Positions 1 through 8,026 of a stretch of 64,000 nt of DNA are shown in pieces. The notes beneath the pieces were generated by a model, which was not told the origin of the DNA, ran no database searches, and saw nothing but the letters and a program-made list of their open reading frames with translations. Location: assembly GCA_002438405.1 (NCBI GenBank), contig DJOE01000023.1, positions 62,001 through 126,000 on the forward strand, read 5' to 3'. The translations under genes and the position numbers were made by a program. The DNA comes from Cyanobacteria bacterium UBA6446 (GTDB taxonomy: Bacteria > Cyanobacteriota > Vampirovibrionia > Gastranaerophilales > Gastranaerophilaceae). How positions within the stretch are numbered: position 1 is the stretch's first letter; each line of letters starts with the position of its first letter.

Positions 1-436
1 CTTCTTTTGCCCCATCTACAATTAAAAAGACAAAACCATTTTTTTTGAACTCATAATTAGGGGTTCTTTGTCTATATAAAAGATTTGTTTCACGCAAAAT
101 TTCATAATATCTTACTTTTGACATGTCTTTTGACTTATAAACATCATGATTTCCAAGGGCAACATAATAAGGAACATTCAATTTACTTACAATTTTAACA
201 AATTCTCGCAAATTGTCTTCTGTTGGGTTGTTTATATTATCACCCGTAAAAACAACAAATGAAACATCTTGCTGTTTATTTATATCTTCAACAGCACTTT
301 TTAGAACTTTTTGTGAATATTCTGAATTTGTATCAAGGTGTGAATCGGTAACTTGAACAAATTTTATATTTTCAGCATAAACTTTTGAAGTTAAAACAAA
401 AAACAATCCTAGTAAAATTGAAATAAACTTTTTCAT
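1..436 (-). CDS. Secreted calcineurin-like metallophosphoesterase (3' part outside window)
   Basis: The reading frame starts at ATG 436-434 on the minus strand and runs off the left edge, so only about 145 N-terminal residues are visible. Residues 1-20 form a signal peptide (KK, then a hydrophobic ILLGLFFVLTS core, likely cut after VYA), which places the protein outside the cytoplasm. The metal-binding motifs of the calcineurin-like phosphoesterase superfamily follow in order: TDSHLD, TGDN and GNHD. The substrate cannot be told from this family membership. It diverges from rqcP at 506. The product class is certain; the exact role is unknown. Confidence 0.85.
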   Translation of the reverse strand, partial: MKKFISILLGLFFVLTSKVYAENIKFVQVTDSHLDTNSEYSQKVLKSAVEDINKQQDVSFVVFTGDNINNPTEDNLREFVKIVSKLNVPYYVALGNHDVYKSKDMSKVRYYEILRETNLLYRQRTPNYEFKKNGFVFLIVDGAKE

Positions 437-487
437 AAAAAAATACATTCTCCCTTAAAAAAAATTATATCATGAAATCAAAATATG

Positions 488-508
488 TGATAAAATACTG
501 ATATTATG
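488..508 (+). promoter_or_regulatory. Extended -10 box directly ahead of rqcP start
   Basis: TGA-TAAAAT (488-496) matches the TGn-TATAAT extended -10 form and ends nine bases before the rqcP ATG at 506. No Shine-Dalgarno sequence lies between, so the transcript probably has a 5' leader of only a few bases. Confidence 0.5.
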
Positions 509-754
509 AGATTAGATAAATTTTTAAAAGTATCAAGATTGATAAAAAGAAGAACGGTGGCAAATGAAGTTTCCGATATGGGAAGAGTTCTGGTAAATAA
601 TAATCCTGCAAAACCGGCAAAACAAATTAAAGAAAACGATATTATTACTATTGAATATGCAAATAGAGTTGTCAAAGCCAAAGTGTTAAAAGTTCCGATA
701 ACAAATGTTAGCGTTCAAGAAGCTCCTAGCTTGTATCAATTGATAGAAAATTAA
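506..754 (+). CDS. rqcP: RqcP-type S4-domain RNA-binding protein
   Basis: This 82-residue protein is almost wholly one S4 RNA-binding fold: MRLDKFLKVSRLIKRR at the N-terminus, then GRVLVNN, PAKPAKQIKENDII and a short basic C-terminus. The family (RqcP, formerly YabO/HslR-like) binds stalled 50S-peptidyl-tRNA complexes and works with RqcH in C-terminal alanine tailing of stuck nascent chains. The length and the N-terminal signature are those of the YabO/RqcP group rather than of the longer heat-shock HslR. No rqcH is visible in the window. The gene stands alone, and its start is fixed by the adjoining -10 box. Confidence 0.88.
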   Translation: MRLDKFLKVSRLIKRRTVANEVSDMGRVLVNNNPAKPAKQIKENDIITIEYANRVVKAKVLKVPITNVSVQEAPSLYQLIEN

Positions 755-811
755 TTTTAGTATTAACTTTTGTAAAGAAAAAACATTTCTCTGAAATTAT
801 GACTTTTCAAA

Positions 812-828
812 ATACTTTATTAAAGTAT
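812..828. promoter_or_regulatory. Perfect 17-bp palindrome upstream of small unknown gene
   Basis: ATACTTTA-T-TAAAGTAT is a perfect inverted repeat lying about 30 bases before the ATG at 857. Its position fits an operator in the promoter region. No cognate regulator can be named. Confidence 0.45.
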
Positions 829-856
829 AGAGAGCATAATAAACGGAGATAGTAAG

Positions 857-1150
857 ATGGTTGACTTTAATGGTATTAATGATTTAAGCAAGCTTAAAAG
901 TATTAACAATATCCAAGGAACATCAGCTTCACATATTGATTCTAATGAAGCAAAACTTGGTTCTTTTGGGTACGGTTTCAAATCTTCTGGTGCTAGTTTT
1001 ACAAGGAATGTTGTACCTGAATTTTTGGCAAACAAATTTGCAAATGTTGAAGTTCCAAAGTACGAGAAAAATATTCCACAACTTGTGATAAATGATAGGG
1101 ATTATATTCCTGATAAATCGTTTGAAGAACAAGCATTTTGTGAAGTATAA
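857..1150 (+). CDS. Small unknown protein with SFG motifs
   Basis: A 97-residue protein that I do not recognise. The start is supported by a GGAGAT ribosome site nine bases upstream. It has no signal peptide and no membrane segment. Residues 34-52 carry GSFGYGFKSSGASF, a short aromatic/Gly/Ser pattern also seen near the N-terminus of other unknown proteins here (PSFGS in the gene at 45065, SPFGY at 21376). The gene is monocistronic, preceded by a 17-bp palindrome and followed by a terminator shared with rpmA. It is real by ribosome site, terminator and composition; the function is unknown. Confidence 0.7.
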   Translation: MVDFNGINDLSKLKSINNIQGTSASHIDSNEAKLGSFGYGFKSSGASFTRNVVPEFLANKFANVEVPKYEKNIPQLVINDRDYIPDKSFEEQAFCEV

Positions 1151-1159
1151 ATAATATTA

Positions 1160-1192
1160 AAAAAGAGCCTGATTAATATCAGACTCTTTTTG
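1160..1192. terminator. Bidirectional terminator between the gene at 857 and rpmA
   Basis: The stem AAAAGAGCCTGAT pairs with ATCAGACTCTTTT around a TAAT loop, with one G-T pair. A-run and T-run flanks let it serve both converging genes. Confidence 0.85.
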
Positions 1193-1210
1193 CTTAATCT
1201 TTAAATCAGA

Positions 1211-1468
1211 CTATTGAGCAGCATAAACACTAACTTGTTTTCTGTCACGTCTGTGCGATTCAAATTTCACGTTACCATCAATCAATGCGAATAATGTATC
1301 ATCTGAACCGATACCTACATTGTTTCCTGGGTGAATTTTAGTTCCTCTTTGACGAACTAGGATATTACCTGCTTTAACAGCTTCTCCGCCGAATTTCTTA
1401 ACGCCTAAACGTTTAGCTTCGGAGTCACGGCCGTTACGGGTAGATCCCATACCTTTTTTATGTGCCAT
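1211..1468 (-). CDS. rpmA: 50S ribosomal protein L27
   Basis: An 85-residue L27, the large-subunit protein whose N-terminal tail reaches the peptidyl-transferase centre. The protein begins [15 protein letters not shown], so it has the mature N-terminus directly and lacks the cleavable extension processed by the Prp protease in Firmicutes, as in cyanobacteria and proteobacteria. It is co-transcribed downstream of rplU (65 bp gap) and ends at a bidirectional terminator. The length and conserved [11 protein letters not shown] and [11 protein letters not shown] blocks are standard. Confidence 0.98.
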   Translation of the reverse strand: MAHKKGMGSTRNGRDSEAKRLGVKKFGGEAVKAGNILVRQRGTKIHPGNNVGIGSDDTLFALIDGNVKFESHRRDRKQVSVYAAQ

Positions 1469-1533
1469 TTTAATTTCTCCTTTATTGTTTTCTTAACGTT
1501 ATTTCTGACTTTGGCATCTATGCCTTTTAGTCA

Positions 1534-1887
1534 TTACTCAGCAGCTGATTCTTCTGTTGCAGCAGCTTTTTTAGCAGATGTTCTGATTTTAGAAATCATA
1601 ACTCTTGTAAAGCCTTGTCTGTGGCCTTGTTTTTTTCTGTAACCTTTTTTAGGTCTTTGTTTATAAACAATAACCTTTTTAGATTTGTCATGCAAAACGA
1701 TTTTACCTTCAGCAGAAGCACCTGAAACGTAAGGTTGACCTACTTTAGATTTTTTACCGTTAACAATCATAACAACTTTGTCAAAAACGATTTTTGCGTC
1801 TTTTTCGCCATCTAATAATTCGACATCAACGTAGCGGCCTTCTTCTACTTGGTATTGTTTTCCGCCAGTTTCAACAATTGCGTACAT
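1534..1887 (-). CDS. rplU: 50S ribosomal protein L21
   Basis: A 117-residue L21, a large-subunit protein that binds 23S rRNA. It begins MYAIVETGGKQYQVEEG and contains the family signature KRRKGYRKKQGHRQ-like block near residue 80 (here QRPKKGYRKKQGHRQGFT). The C-terminus has an extra Ala/Glu-rich tail after the usual end. First gene of the rplU-rpmA operon; a strong sigma70-type promoter lies at 1966-1994. Confidence 0.98.
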   Translation of the reverse strand: MYAIVETGGKQYQVEEGRYVDVELLDGEKDAKIVFDKVVMIVNGKKSKVGQPYVSGASAEGKIVLHDKSKKVIVYKQRPKKGYRKKQGHRQGFTRVMISKIRTSAKKAAATEESAAE

Positions 1888-1965
1888 TTTCTTTTCCTTT
1901 CAATTGGGGTTTCGTAACCTTTTTGGGGTTTTATAAACGATTGACCCGAGTAATCACGTACATTT

Positions 1966-1994
1966 ATTATCTACCAGTCTTAAAACTATGTCAA
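1966..1994 (-). promoter_or_regulatory. rplU-rpmA promoter
   Basis: On the minus strand, TTGACA and GATAAT are separated by exactly 17 bases, about 80 bases upstream of the rplU start. It is one of the closest matches to the sigma70 consensus in the window, as expected for a ribosomal operon. Confidence 0.75.
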
Positions 1995-2065
1995 GTTATT
2001 TCTAACAATTGCGCAATACGTTTTAATATTTATTAACTTTGTGAGTCTAATAAATTTATTTGAAG

Positions 2066-2080
2066 TATCATGAATGTATG
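2066..2080 (+). promoter_or_regulatory. -10-like box six bases before murF ATG
   Basis: TATCAT at 2066-2071 is followed by six bases and then ATG at 2078. No ribosome-binding site is seen. The spacing equals that of several other candidate leaderless genes in this window. Confidence 0.35.
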
Positions 2081-3415
2081 ATGTTTAATAAAGAAGAATT
2101 AATTAAGGCTACTGGGGCTAAAGTATTAAAAGATAGCGGGAAGAGTTTAACTTATACTATTTCTACAGATACAAGAACAATTAAATCAAGTGATATTTAT
2201 TTACCCTTAAAAGGTGCAAGTTTTGATGGTGAAAAATTTATAGGTAAAGCTCTTGAATCTGGTGCTAAAGCATATTTCACAACTGGAGATAACCTTTTTG
2301 ATAATGCAGAATTAGTTTTGAAAGTCGAAAATACTCTTGATGCTTATTTAGATATTGCAAAATATTTCAGAGAAAAAATCAATCCGATTACCATTGCAAT
2401 TACAGGTAGTGCGGGAAAAACAACTACAAAAGAACTTGTTTATAGTGTTGTTAGTCAAAAATATAAAACTCAAAAGACTTTTTCAAACCACAACAATGAA
2501 ATCGGATTTTGTCAGACAGTATTAGGTATGGATAATGATACTCAAGCTTTGATTGTTGAAATGGGTATGAGAGGTTTAGGCGAAATTGAATTGATTTCAA
2601 CTCATCTTAAACCTGATTATGCAATTATTACAAACTGTGGTTCAGCTCACGTTGGACGCCTTGGAAGTTTAGATAACATTGCAAAAGCGAAATGTGAAAT
2701 TACAAAAGGTTTAAAAAATAACGGAATTCTATTTGCAAAAAATCAAGATAGAATTAAACATTTTGTAAATTTCAATGGAGAAAAAATTTATTATTCACTT
2801 GATGATGTAAATATCTTAGAACAGACAAAATCTTATTCTAAATTTGAATATAAAAATGAAATTTATGAATTAAATGTAGAGGGAGAATATAATATTGAAA
2901 ATTCTCTTTCTGCAATTGAACTTGGACAAAAATTAGGGCTTTCAAAAGCCGAAATAAAAAAAGGTCTTTATTCTTATCGTCCAATTGAAAAAAGATGGGA
3001 AGAAGAAAAAATTCAAGGACTTACATTTATTAATGACAGTTACAATGCAAATCCAGAATCCGTAAAAGCCTCTGTTAAAACATTTGTTGAACTATACCAA
3101 AATCCGGTTGTTGTTCTTGGAGATATGAAAGAGCTTGGTGATAACGAAATTGAATATCACAAAGAAGTCGGGAAATATTTATCAAAGTTAAACAAAAACG
3201 TTAAGTATTTAACTGTTGGAAATTTGGCGAAAGAAACTGGTAAAGAGCTTGAAAATAATGGATTTGAGGTACACCATTTTGAATCAAATAAAGATGTATC
3301 TTGTTACATTCTTGAAAATTTGAATAAAGATAATACAATATTTTTAAAAGCTTCACGCTCAATGCAATTTGAAGAAATTTTAGACAACATTAGAAGAGGG
3401 ATATGTAAATTATGA
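2078..3415 (+). CDS. murF: UDP-MurNAc-tripeptide--D-Ala-D-Ala ligase
   Basis: MurF adds D-Ala-D-Ala to the UDP-MurNAc-tripeptide in the cytoplasm, the last cytoplasmic step on the peptide stem. The Mur-ligase P-loop GSAGKTTT lies near residue 110, the central HVGRLGS segment follows, and NDSYNANPES near residue 320 is the MurF signature. A TTG at 2060 would add six residues, but ATG 2078 (followed by a second ATG at 2081) is better placed. First gene of the murF-mraY-murD-ftsW-murG operon; its stop overlaps the mraY start as ATGA. Confidence 0.95.
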   Translation: MMFNKEELIKATGAKVLKDSGKSLTYTISTDTRTIKSSDIYLPLKGASFDGEKFIGKALESGAKAYFTTGDNLFDNAELVLKVENTLDAYLDIAKYFREKINPITIAITGSAGKTTTKELVYSVVSQKYKTQKTFSNHNNEIGFCQTVLGMDNDTQALIVEMGMRGLGEIELISTHLKPDYAIITNCGSAHVGRLGSLDNIAKAKCEITKGLKNNGILFAKNQDRIKHFVNFNGEKIYYSLDDVNILEQTKSYSKFEYKNEIYELNVEGEYNIENSLSAIELGQKLGLSKAEIKKGLYSYRPIEKRWEEEKIQGLTFINDSYNANPESVKASVKTFVELYQNPVVVLGDMKELGDNEIEYHKEVGKYLSKLNKNVKYLTVGNLAKETGKELENNGFEVHHFESNKDVSCYILENLNKDNTIFLKASRSMQFEEILDNIRRGICKL

Positions 3416-4392
3416 TAATGATAACCATCGCATTCTTATTAGGAATGGTTTTGTGTATGCTATTTGGTGTACCTTATATTGATATGTTAAAGAAAAAAAT
3501 GATTGGGCAATATATCAAAGATGTCGCCCCTGAAAACCATGCAAAAAAACAAGGAACTCCGACAACCGGTGGCGTGTTTATCATTGCAGCCATCATTATG
3601 GCTTCTGTTGTTGCTTTGTTACTTGCTCAAAAGATGTCAACTTTAGCATTGATTACGATAATAACATTAGTATTCTATACGTTTGCAGGTTTTCAAGATG
3701 ATTATATTAAAATCAAAGGTAAAGGTAATGATGGATTAACCGCAAGAGGAAAGTTATTCAGACAAATTGCTATTGCACTTTTACCAACATTATTTTTAGT
3801 AACAACAAACCCTGATGCTTGTACTTTTACCATCGGAAACATTGTCCTTGATTTAAAATGGTTCTATCCGTTCTTCGCTGTATTTATTATTACAGGAGCT
3901 TCAAATGCTTATAATTTGACTGACGGATTAGATGGACTTGCTGCAGGTTGTGGTGTTCCGGCATTTATCGCTTGCGCTATCATTTCTCATTCTCTTGGGG
4001 AATCAGAACTTGCGATTATTTCATCAGCTGTTGCGGGTGCATTGTTAGGATTTTTGAAGTACAACAAACCAAAAGCAGAGGTATTTATGGGAGATACCGG
4101 ATCTTTAGCTATCGGTGGTTTGCTTGGTACATTAGCTGTTTTAGGTAAATTTGAATTCTTATTAATATTTATTGGTGGTGTTTTTGTTATTGAAACATTA
4201 TCCGTAATTATTCAAGTTACAAGTTTTAAAACAACAGGAAAAAGAGTTTTCAAAATGGCCCCAATTCATCACCATTTTGAACTTTTAGGTTGGAATGAAA
4301 AGAAAGTTGTAATTGTATTTTCTGTTGTATCTTTGATTTTATCAACAATAGCAGTTGTACTTTTTGAATTATTCAGTAGAGGAATTTTATAA
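3412..4392 (+). CDS. mraY: Phospho-MurNAc-pentapeptide transferase MraY
   Basis: MraY is the integral membrane enzyme that moves phospho-MurNAc-pentapeptide from UMP to undecaprenyl phosphate, giving lipid I. The 326 residues have about ten hydrophobic segments. The family signatures are all present: HAKKQGTPTTGG near residue 43, the Asp pair in FQDDYIKI, NLTDGLDGLAAG, and APIHHHFELLGW near the C-terminus. Length is normal. It overlaps murF by 4 bases and its TAATG junction overlaps the murD start by one base, indicating translational coupling. Confidence 0.97.
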   Translation: MIMITIAFLLGMVLCMLFGVPYIDMLKKKMIGQYIKDVAPENHAKKQGTPTTGGVFIIAAIIMASVVALLLAQKMSTLALITIITLVFYTFAGFQDDYIKIKGKGNDGLTARGKLFRQIAIALLPTLFLVTTNPDACTFTIGNIVLDLKWFYPFFAVFIITGASNAYNLTDGLDGLAAGCGVPAFIACAIISHSLGESELAIISSAVAGALLGFLKYNKPKAEVFMGDTGSLAIGGLLGTLAVLGKFEFLLIFIGGVFVIETLSVIIQVTSFKTTGKRVFKMAPIHHHFELLGWNEKKVVIVFSVVSLILSTIAVVLFELFSRGIL

Positions 4393-5735
4393 TGGGAATT
4401 GTAGGTAAAAAAGTTTTAGTTTTAGGTTTATCCAGAAGTGGAATCGCAGCCGCTAATTTTGCAAAAAAACATGGCGCAGATGTTTATTTAACAGAAAGTA
4501 AAGATGTTTCAGAAGATAAATTATTTCAGCTAAAAGAATTGCAAAATAAAGGTATTCACACTGAATATGGCGGACACTCTGACGAGTTTATAAATATTGC
4601 AGAACTTGCAATTACCAGCCCTGGAATTCCTCCTCATAGCGAAATTATTCAAAAATTAAAATCTAAACATATTCCCGTAATTTCAGAATTAGAATTAGCT
4701 TATAGAGAAAGTGATATTCCGTTTATTATCATTACAGGTACAAATGGAAAAACAACAACAACTGCACTAACTGAGCATATTTTAAGCAAAAAATTAAATA
4801 CAAAAGCCTGTGGAAACATTGGAACTCCACCTTGTACAATGGCTGATGAAAATTTAGATTATTTTGTATGTGAAGCAAGTTCATTCCAACTTGCAATGAG
4901 TCCGACTCTAAAACCATTTATTTCTGTTTGGACAAACTTCACCCCTGATCATATTGATTGGCACCAAGGACTAGAGAACTACTTCAAAGCTAAAGCCAGA
5001 GTATTTTTAGACCCTCAGACTCCAAAATATTCAGTATTGAATGCTAAAGATGCTAAACTTTTAGAATTTTCTAAAAAGGCTAAAGGTACAGTCTTTATGT
5101 TTGCGGGAAATATTGGGAATAATTGTTGTTATGAAGAAAATAACGAAATTATTTACAAACAAGACGGAAAGGCTGAAAGCATAATCAAGTTGTCTGAATG
5201 CCCATTGATTGGGGAACATAATTATCAAAATATTATGTGTGCAATTATTTGTGCAAAATTGACAGGTATTGATAATGAAACAATCAAACAATCAATTATG
5301 GAATTCAAAGCACCTGAACACAGACTTGAAAAAGTTAGAGAGTTTAAAGGTATAACTTTTTATAATGATTCAAAAGCAACAAATCCTGAAGCTGCAATTG
5401 TTGCGATAAATTCATTCAATAATGTTGATGTTGCTTTAATTGCCGGCGGAAGAGATAAAAATACTGATTTAACGGAATTTTGCGATTCTATTAAAAAGCA
5501 TATTAAAACAGTCATTTTGATAGGAGAAGCGGCAGACAGATTTGAAGAGAATTTAAAGAAAAACGGATTTAACAATATTATTAGAGAAAAAACACTTGAA
5601 AGTGCAATTGATAAATGCATTGAGTTAAAACCAGATGTTGCGTTGTTATCACCGGCATGTTCAAGTTTTGACATGTTCACAAGTTATGAAAACAGGGGAG
5701 AAGTGTTTAAAGAATATGTCTTATCAAGAGTATAA
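4392..5735 (+). CDS. murD: UDP-MurNAc-L-Ala--D-Glu ligase
   Basis: MurD adds D-glutamate to UDP-MurNAc-L-Ala. The order of domains is the usual one: N-terminal Rossmann-like domain (VLGLSRSGIAAANFA), ATP-binding TGTNGKTTTT near residue 116, HRLEKV near residue 310 and NDSKATNPEA in the C-terminal domain. At 447 residues it has the normal length. It is coupled to mraY upstream by TAATG, and its last 20 bases overlap the preferred start of ftsW. Confidence 0.97.
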   Translation: MGIVGKKVLVLGLSRSGIAAANFAKKHGADVYLTESKDVSEDKLFQLKELQNKGIHTEYGGHSDEFINIAELAITSPGIPPHSEIIQKLKSKHIPVISELELAYRESDIPFIIITGTNGKTTTTALTEHILSKKLNTKACGNIGTPPCTMADENLDYFVCEASSFQLAMSPTLKPFISVWTNFTPDHIDWHQGLENYFKAKARVFLDPQTPKYSVLNAKDAKLLEFSKKAKGTVFMFAGNIGNNCCYEENNEIIYKQDGKAESIIKLSECPLIGEHNYQNIMCAIICAKLTGIDNETIKQSIMEFKAPEHRLEKVREFKGITFYNDSKATNPEAAIVAINSFNNVDVALIAGGRDKNTDLTEFCDSIKKHIKTVILIGEAADRFEENLKKNGFNNIIREKTLESAIDKCIELKPDVALLSPACSSFDMFTSYENRGEVFKEYVLSRV

Positions 5736-6909
5736 ATCTAATCGCAGAATTGAAAGAGAAAAACGCAGAGGGCATCACGAAGAAAAAAATATAATTCTTT
5801 CCGCTCCTGATAAAACACTTTTACTTGTAGTAACTTTTTTGGTTATTATAGGTTTTTTGGCAATTTTTTCCGCCACAGCCCCAAAATGCATGAGAGAGGG
5901 GACAAATTTAGCATCATTCTTAATTAAACAAATGCTATATGCAGGTGTTGGATTTTTGGCAATGGGCTGGTTTGCCAAATTTGATTATAAAAAACTTGAA
6001 AGATATAATACAAAATTTTTATGGATAGTTGCAATTCTATTGTTAGTTTTGCAATTCACACCACTCGGAGTTACAATCAACGGTGCTAAAAGATGGATAA
6101 ATTTAGGATTTATGCAATTGCAGCCGTCTGAACTTGCAAAACCTTTATTCTGTATGCTTTTAGCCTCAAATTTTAAAGAAAAAGTAGATTTGCGTAATTT
6201 TAATAATTGGACAAGCACATTTATTCCAATTCTATTACTTTTAGGAATAATTTATAAACAACCAAACCTTAGTATGGTTATTATCCTGTTAACCACATCA
6301 TTTGTGTTGTATATTGCAGCTCGAGGTTCGTTGAAGTTTATCGCTCTTTTAGGAGGATTAGGCTTTGTTGGGGCATTATTCTATTTGCCAAAACTACTAC
6401 AAGGTTATCAAATGGACCGTATCAATGTATGGTTAAATCCTGGAAGTGACGCACTAGGGAAAGGTTATAATATTATTCAATCATTGATTGCGTTTGCGTC
6501 TGGCGGATTTATCGGAACAGGTTATGGCGGGTCAATTCAAAAACTTGCATATTTGCCAGAATGTCATACCGACTTTATTTTTGCAATTATTGGGGAAGAA
6601 TTCGGATATTTAGGTTGTTTATTTATAATTGGGTTGTTTACCGTACTTGTTTATAGAGGATTGAGAATAGCCAAAAGATGTCCTGACATGTATGGAAAGT
6701 TGTTGGCAATCGGAATAACTGTTATTTTTGGATTCCAAGCATTTTTGAATATGTCTGTTGCTAGTTCATTCTTTCCGGTTACAGGTGTAACTCTTCCATT
6801 TATCAGCTATGGCGGAACATCAATTATTGTATCACTTGCAATGGTTGGAATTTTATTAAATATATCAAAACAAAGAATTAAGAGAATAAGGACTGAAAAT
6901 GAGCAATAA
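5716..6909 (+). CDS. ftsW: Lipid II polymerase FtsW (SEDS family)
   Basis: A 397-residue SEDS-family membrane glycosyltransferase. I chose ATG 5716 (MSYQEYKSNRRI) because the upstream in-frame extension to 5635 lies wholly inside murD and has no conserved character. A basic cytoplasmic tail of about 35 residues precedes the first membrane segment. SEDS signatures are present: LQPSELAK, KQPNLSMVI, the extracellular HTDFIFAIIGEEFG loop and the final PFISYGGTS. Its place between murD and murG favours FtsW (septal) over RodA. The gene overlaps murD by 20 bases and murG by 11. Confidence 0.92.
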   Translation: MSYQEYKSNRRIEREKRRGHHEEKNIILSAPDKTLLLVVTFLVIIGFLAIFSATAPKCMREGTNLASFLIKQMLYAGVGFLAMGWFAKFDYKKLERYNTKFLWIVAILLLVLQFTPLGVTINGAKRWINLGFMQLQPSELAKPLFCMLLASNFKEKVDLRNFNNWTSTFIPILLLLGIIYKQPNLSMVIILLTTSFVLYIAARGSLKFIALLGGLGFVGALFYLPKLLQGYQMDRINVWLNPGSDALGKGYNIIQSLIAFASGGFIGTGYGGSIQKLAYLPECHTDFIFAIIGEEFGYLGCLFIIGLFTVLVYRGLRIAKRCPDMYGKLLAIGITVIFGFQAFLNMSVASSFFPVTGVTLPFISYGGTSIIVSLAMVGILLNISKQRIKRIRTENEQ

Positions 6910-8026
6910 AAAAACTTATTTTATCACAGGAGGAGGAACGGGCGGACATATTTATCCGGCTGTTGCGGTTGCTGATGCATTGCTAAAAGAGGAAGATACT
7001 GAACAAATTTTTTATATAGGGAATCCAAATAATTTAGAAGCAAGTATTGTAAAAGACAAAAATTATAAGTTTTTGCCGGTTATATCTTCCGGAATGCCAA
7101 GAAAATTGAATTTTACCCTAATCAAGTGGGCATTTCAAATGTTTGGGGCATGGATAAAATGTATTTTTTATATAAATAAGTATAAACCAGATGCGATATT
7201 TGGAACTGGAGGATATGTGTCAGCTCCGGCATTATTAGCAGGTGTTGTTACTAATACACCATTTGTTATGCATGATTGTGACGCAAACCCTGGACTTGTA
7301 ACAAGAGAATTGTCCCCTTTCGCAAAAAGCGTTTCTATTGCATTTGAAATAGCAAAAAATAAGTTGAAAAATTCAAATTGTTATGTAAATGGAAACCCAA
7401 TTAGAGAAAAATTTAAAACTCTTACCAAGCTTCAAGCAAAAGAAGCTCTTGGACTTAGCGATAAATTAACTCTTTGTATTATGGGCGGTTCACAAGGCGC
7501 TAAAACAATAAACGAATCCGCAGTAAAGATTATTAAAGATTTATCTCAAAAATTAGATATTCAAGTTATTTTTCAAACAGGGAAACGTAATTTTGACACC
7601 GTAAGAAGTGAAATTGAAAAAATTTATCCGGAATACAAAGAGGATCAAAATTTGATTATTCAACCATATTTTGATGACATGGTAACAGTACTAAAAGCTT
7701 GTGATATTGCAATTTCAAGAGCAGGTTCATTGAGTATTTCAGAACTTTGTGCAAGCAATGTTGCAACAATTTTTATCCCATATCCTTATGCGGCACAAGA
7801 TCACCAAAGAAAAAATGCAAAATATATGGTTGAAAATGGTGCAGGATTGTATCTTGAAAATTCTGACACAACTCCAGAGAAACTATTTGACATGATAAAT
7901 AGTCTCGTTCAAGATAAAACTAGAATGGAATCCATTCAAAATGCAGCATCAAAAATGGCAAAATTTGACGGGGTTCAAAATATCATAAAACAAATTAAAT
8001 CAGCAATAGTTGAAACTAAAAATTAA
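6899..8026 (+). CDS. murG: UDP-GlcNAc:lipid I N-acetylglucosaminyltransferase
   Basis: MurG converts lipid I to lipid II at the inner face of the membrane. The GT-B fold signatures are clear: TGGGTGGHIYPAVA at the N-terminus, the hydrophobic patch near residues 70-100, MGGSQGAKTINE near residue 195, and SRAGSLSISELCASN with YPYAAQDHQ for UDP-GlcNAc binding. 375 residues is normal. It overlaps ftsW by 11 bases and is the last gene of the cluster. murC, murB, ftsQ, ftsA and ftsZ are not next in line: the following gene is convergent and its stop codon overlaps by 4 bases. Confidence 0.97.
   Translation: MSNKKTYFITGGGTGGHIYPAVAVADALLKEEDTEQIFYIGNPNNLEASIVKDKNYKFLPVISSGMPRKLNFTLIKWAFQMFGAWIKCIFYINKYKPDAIFGTGGYVSAPALLAGVVTNTPFVMHDCDANPGLVTRELSPFAKSVSIAFEIAKNKLKNSNCYVNGNPIREKFKTLTKLQAKEALGLSDKLTLCIMGGSQGAKTINESAVKIIKDLSQKLDIQVIFQTGKRNFDTVRSEIEKIYPEYKEDQNLIIQPYFDDMVTVLKACDIAISRAGSLSISELCASNVATIFIPYPYAAQDHQRKNAKYMVENGAGLYLENSDTTPEKLFDMINSLVQDKTRMESIQNAASKMAKFDGVQNIIKQIKSAIVETKN

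Noticed and set aside
5635..5715. Upstream 27-codon extension of ftsW
   Set aside because: It lies completely inside murD in another frame and has no similarity to FtsW N-termini; ATG 5716 is the better start.
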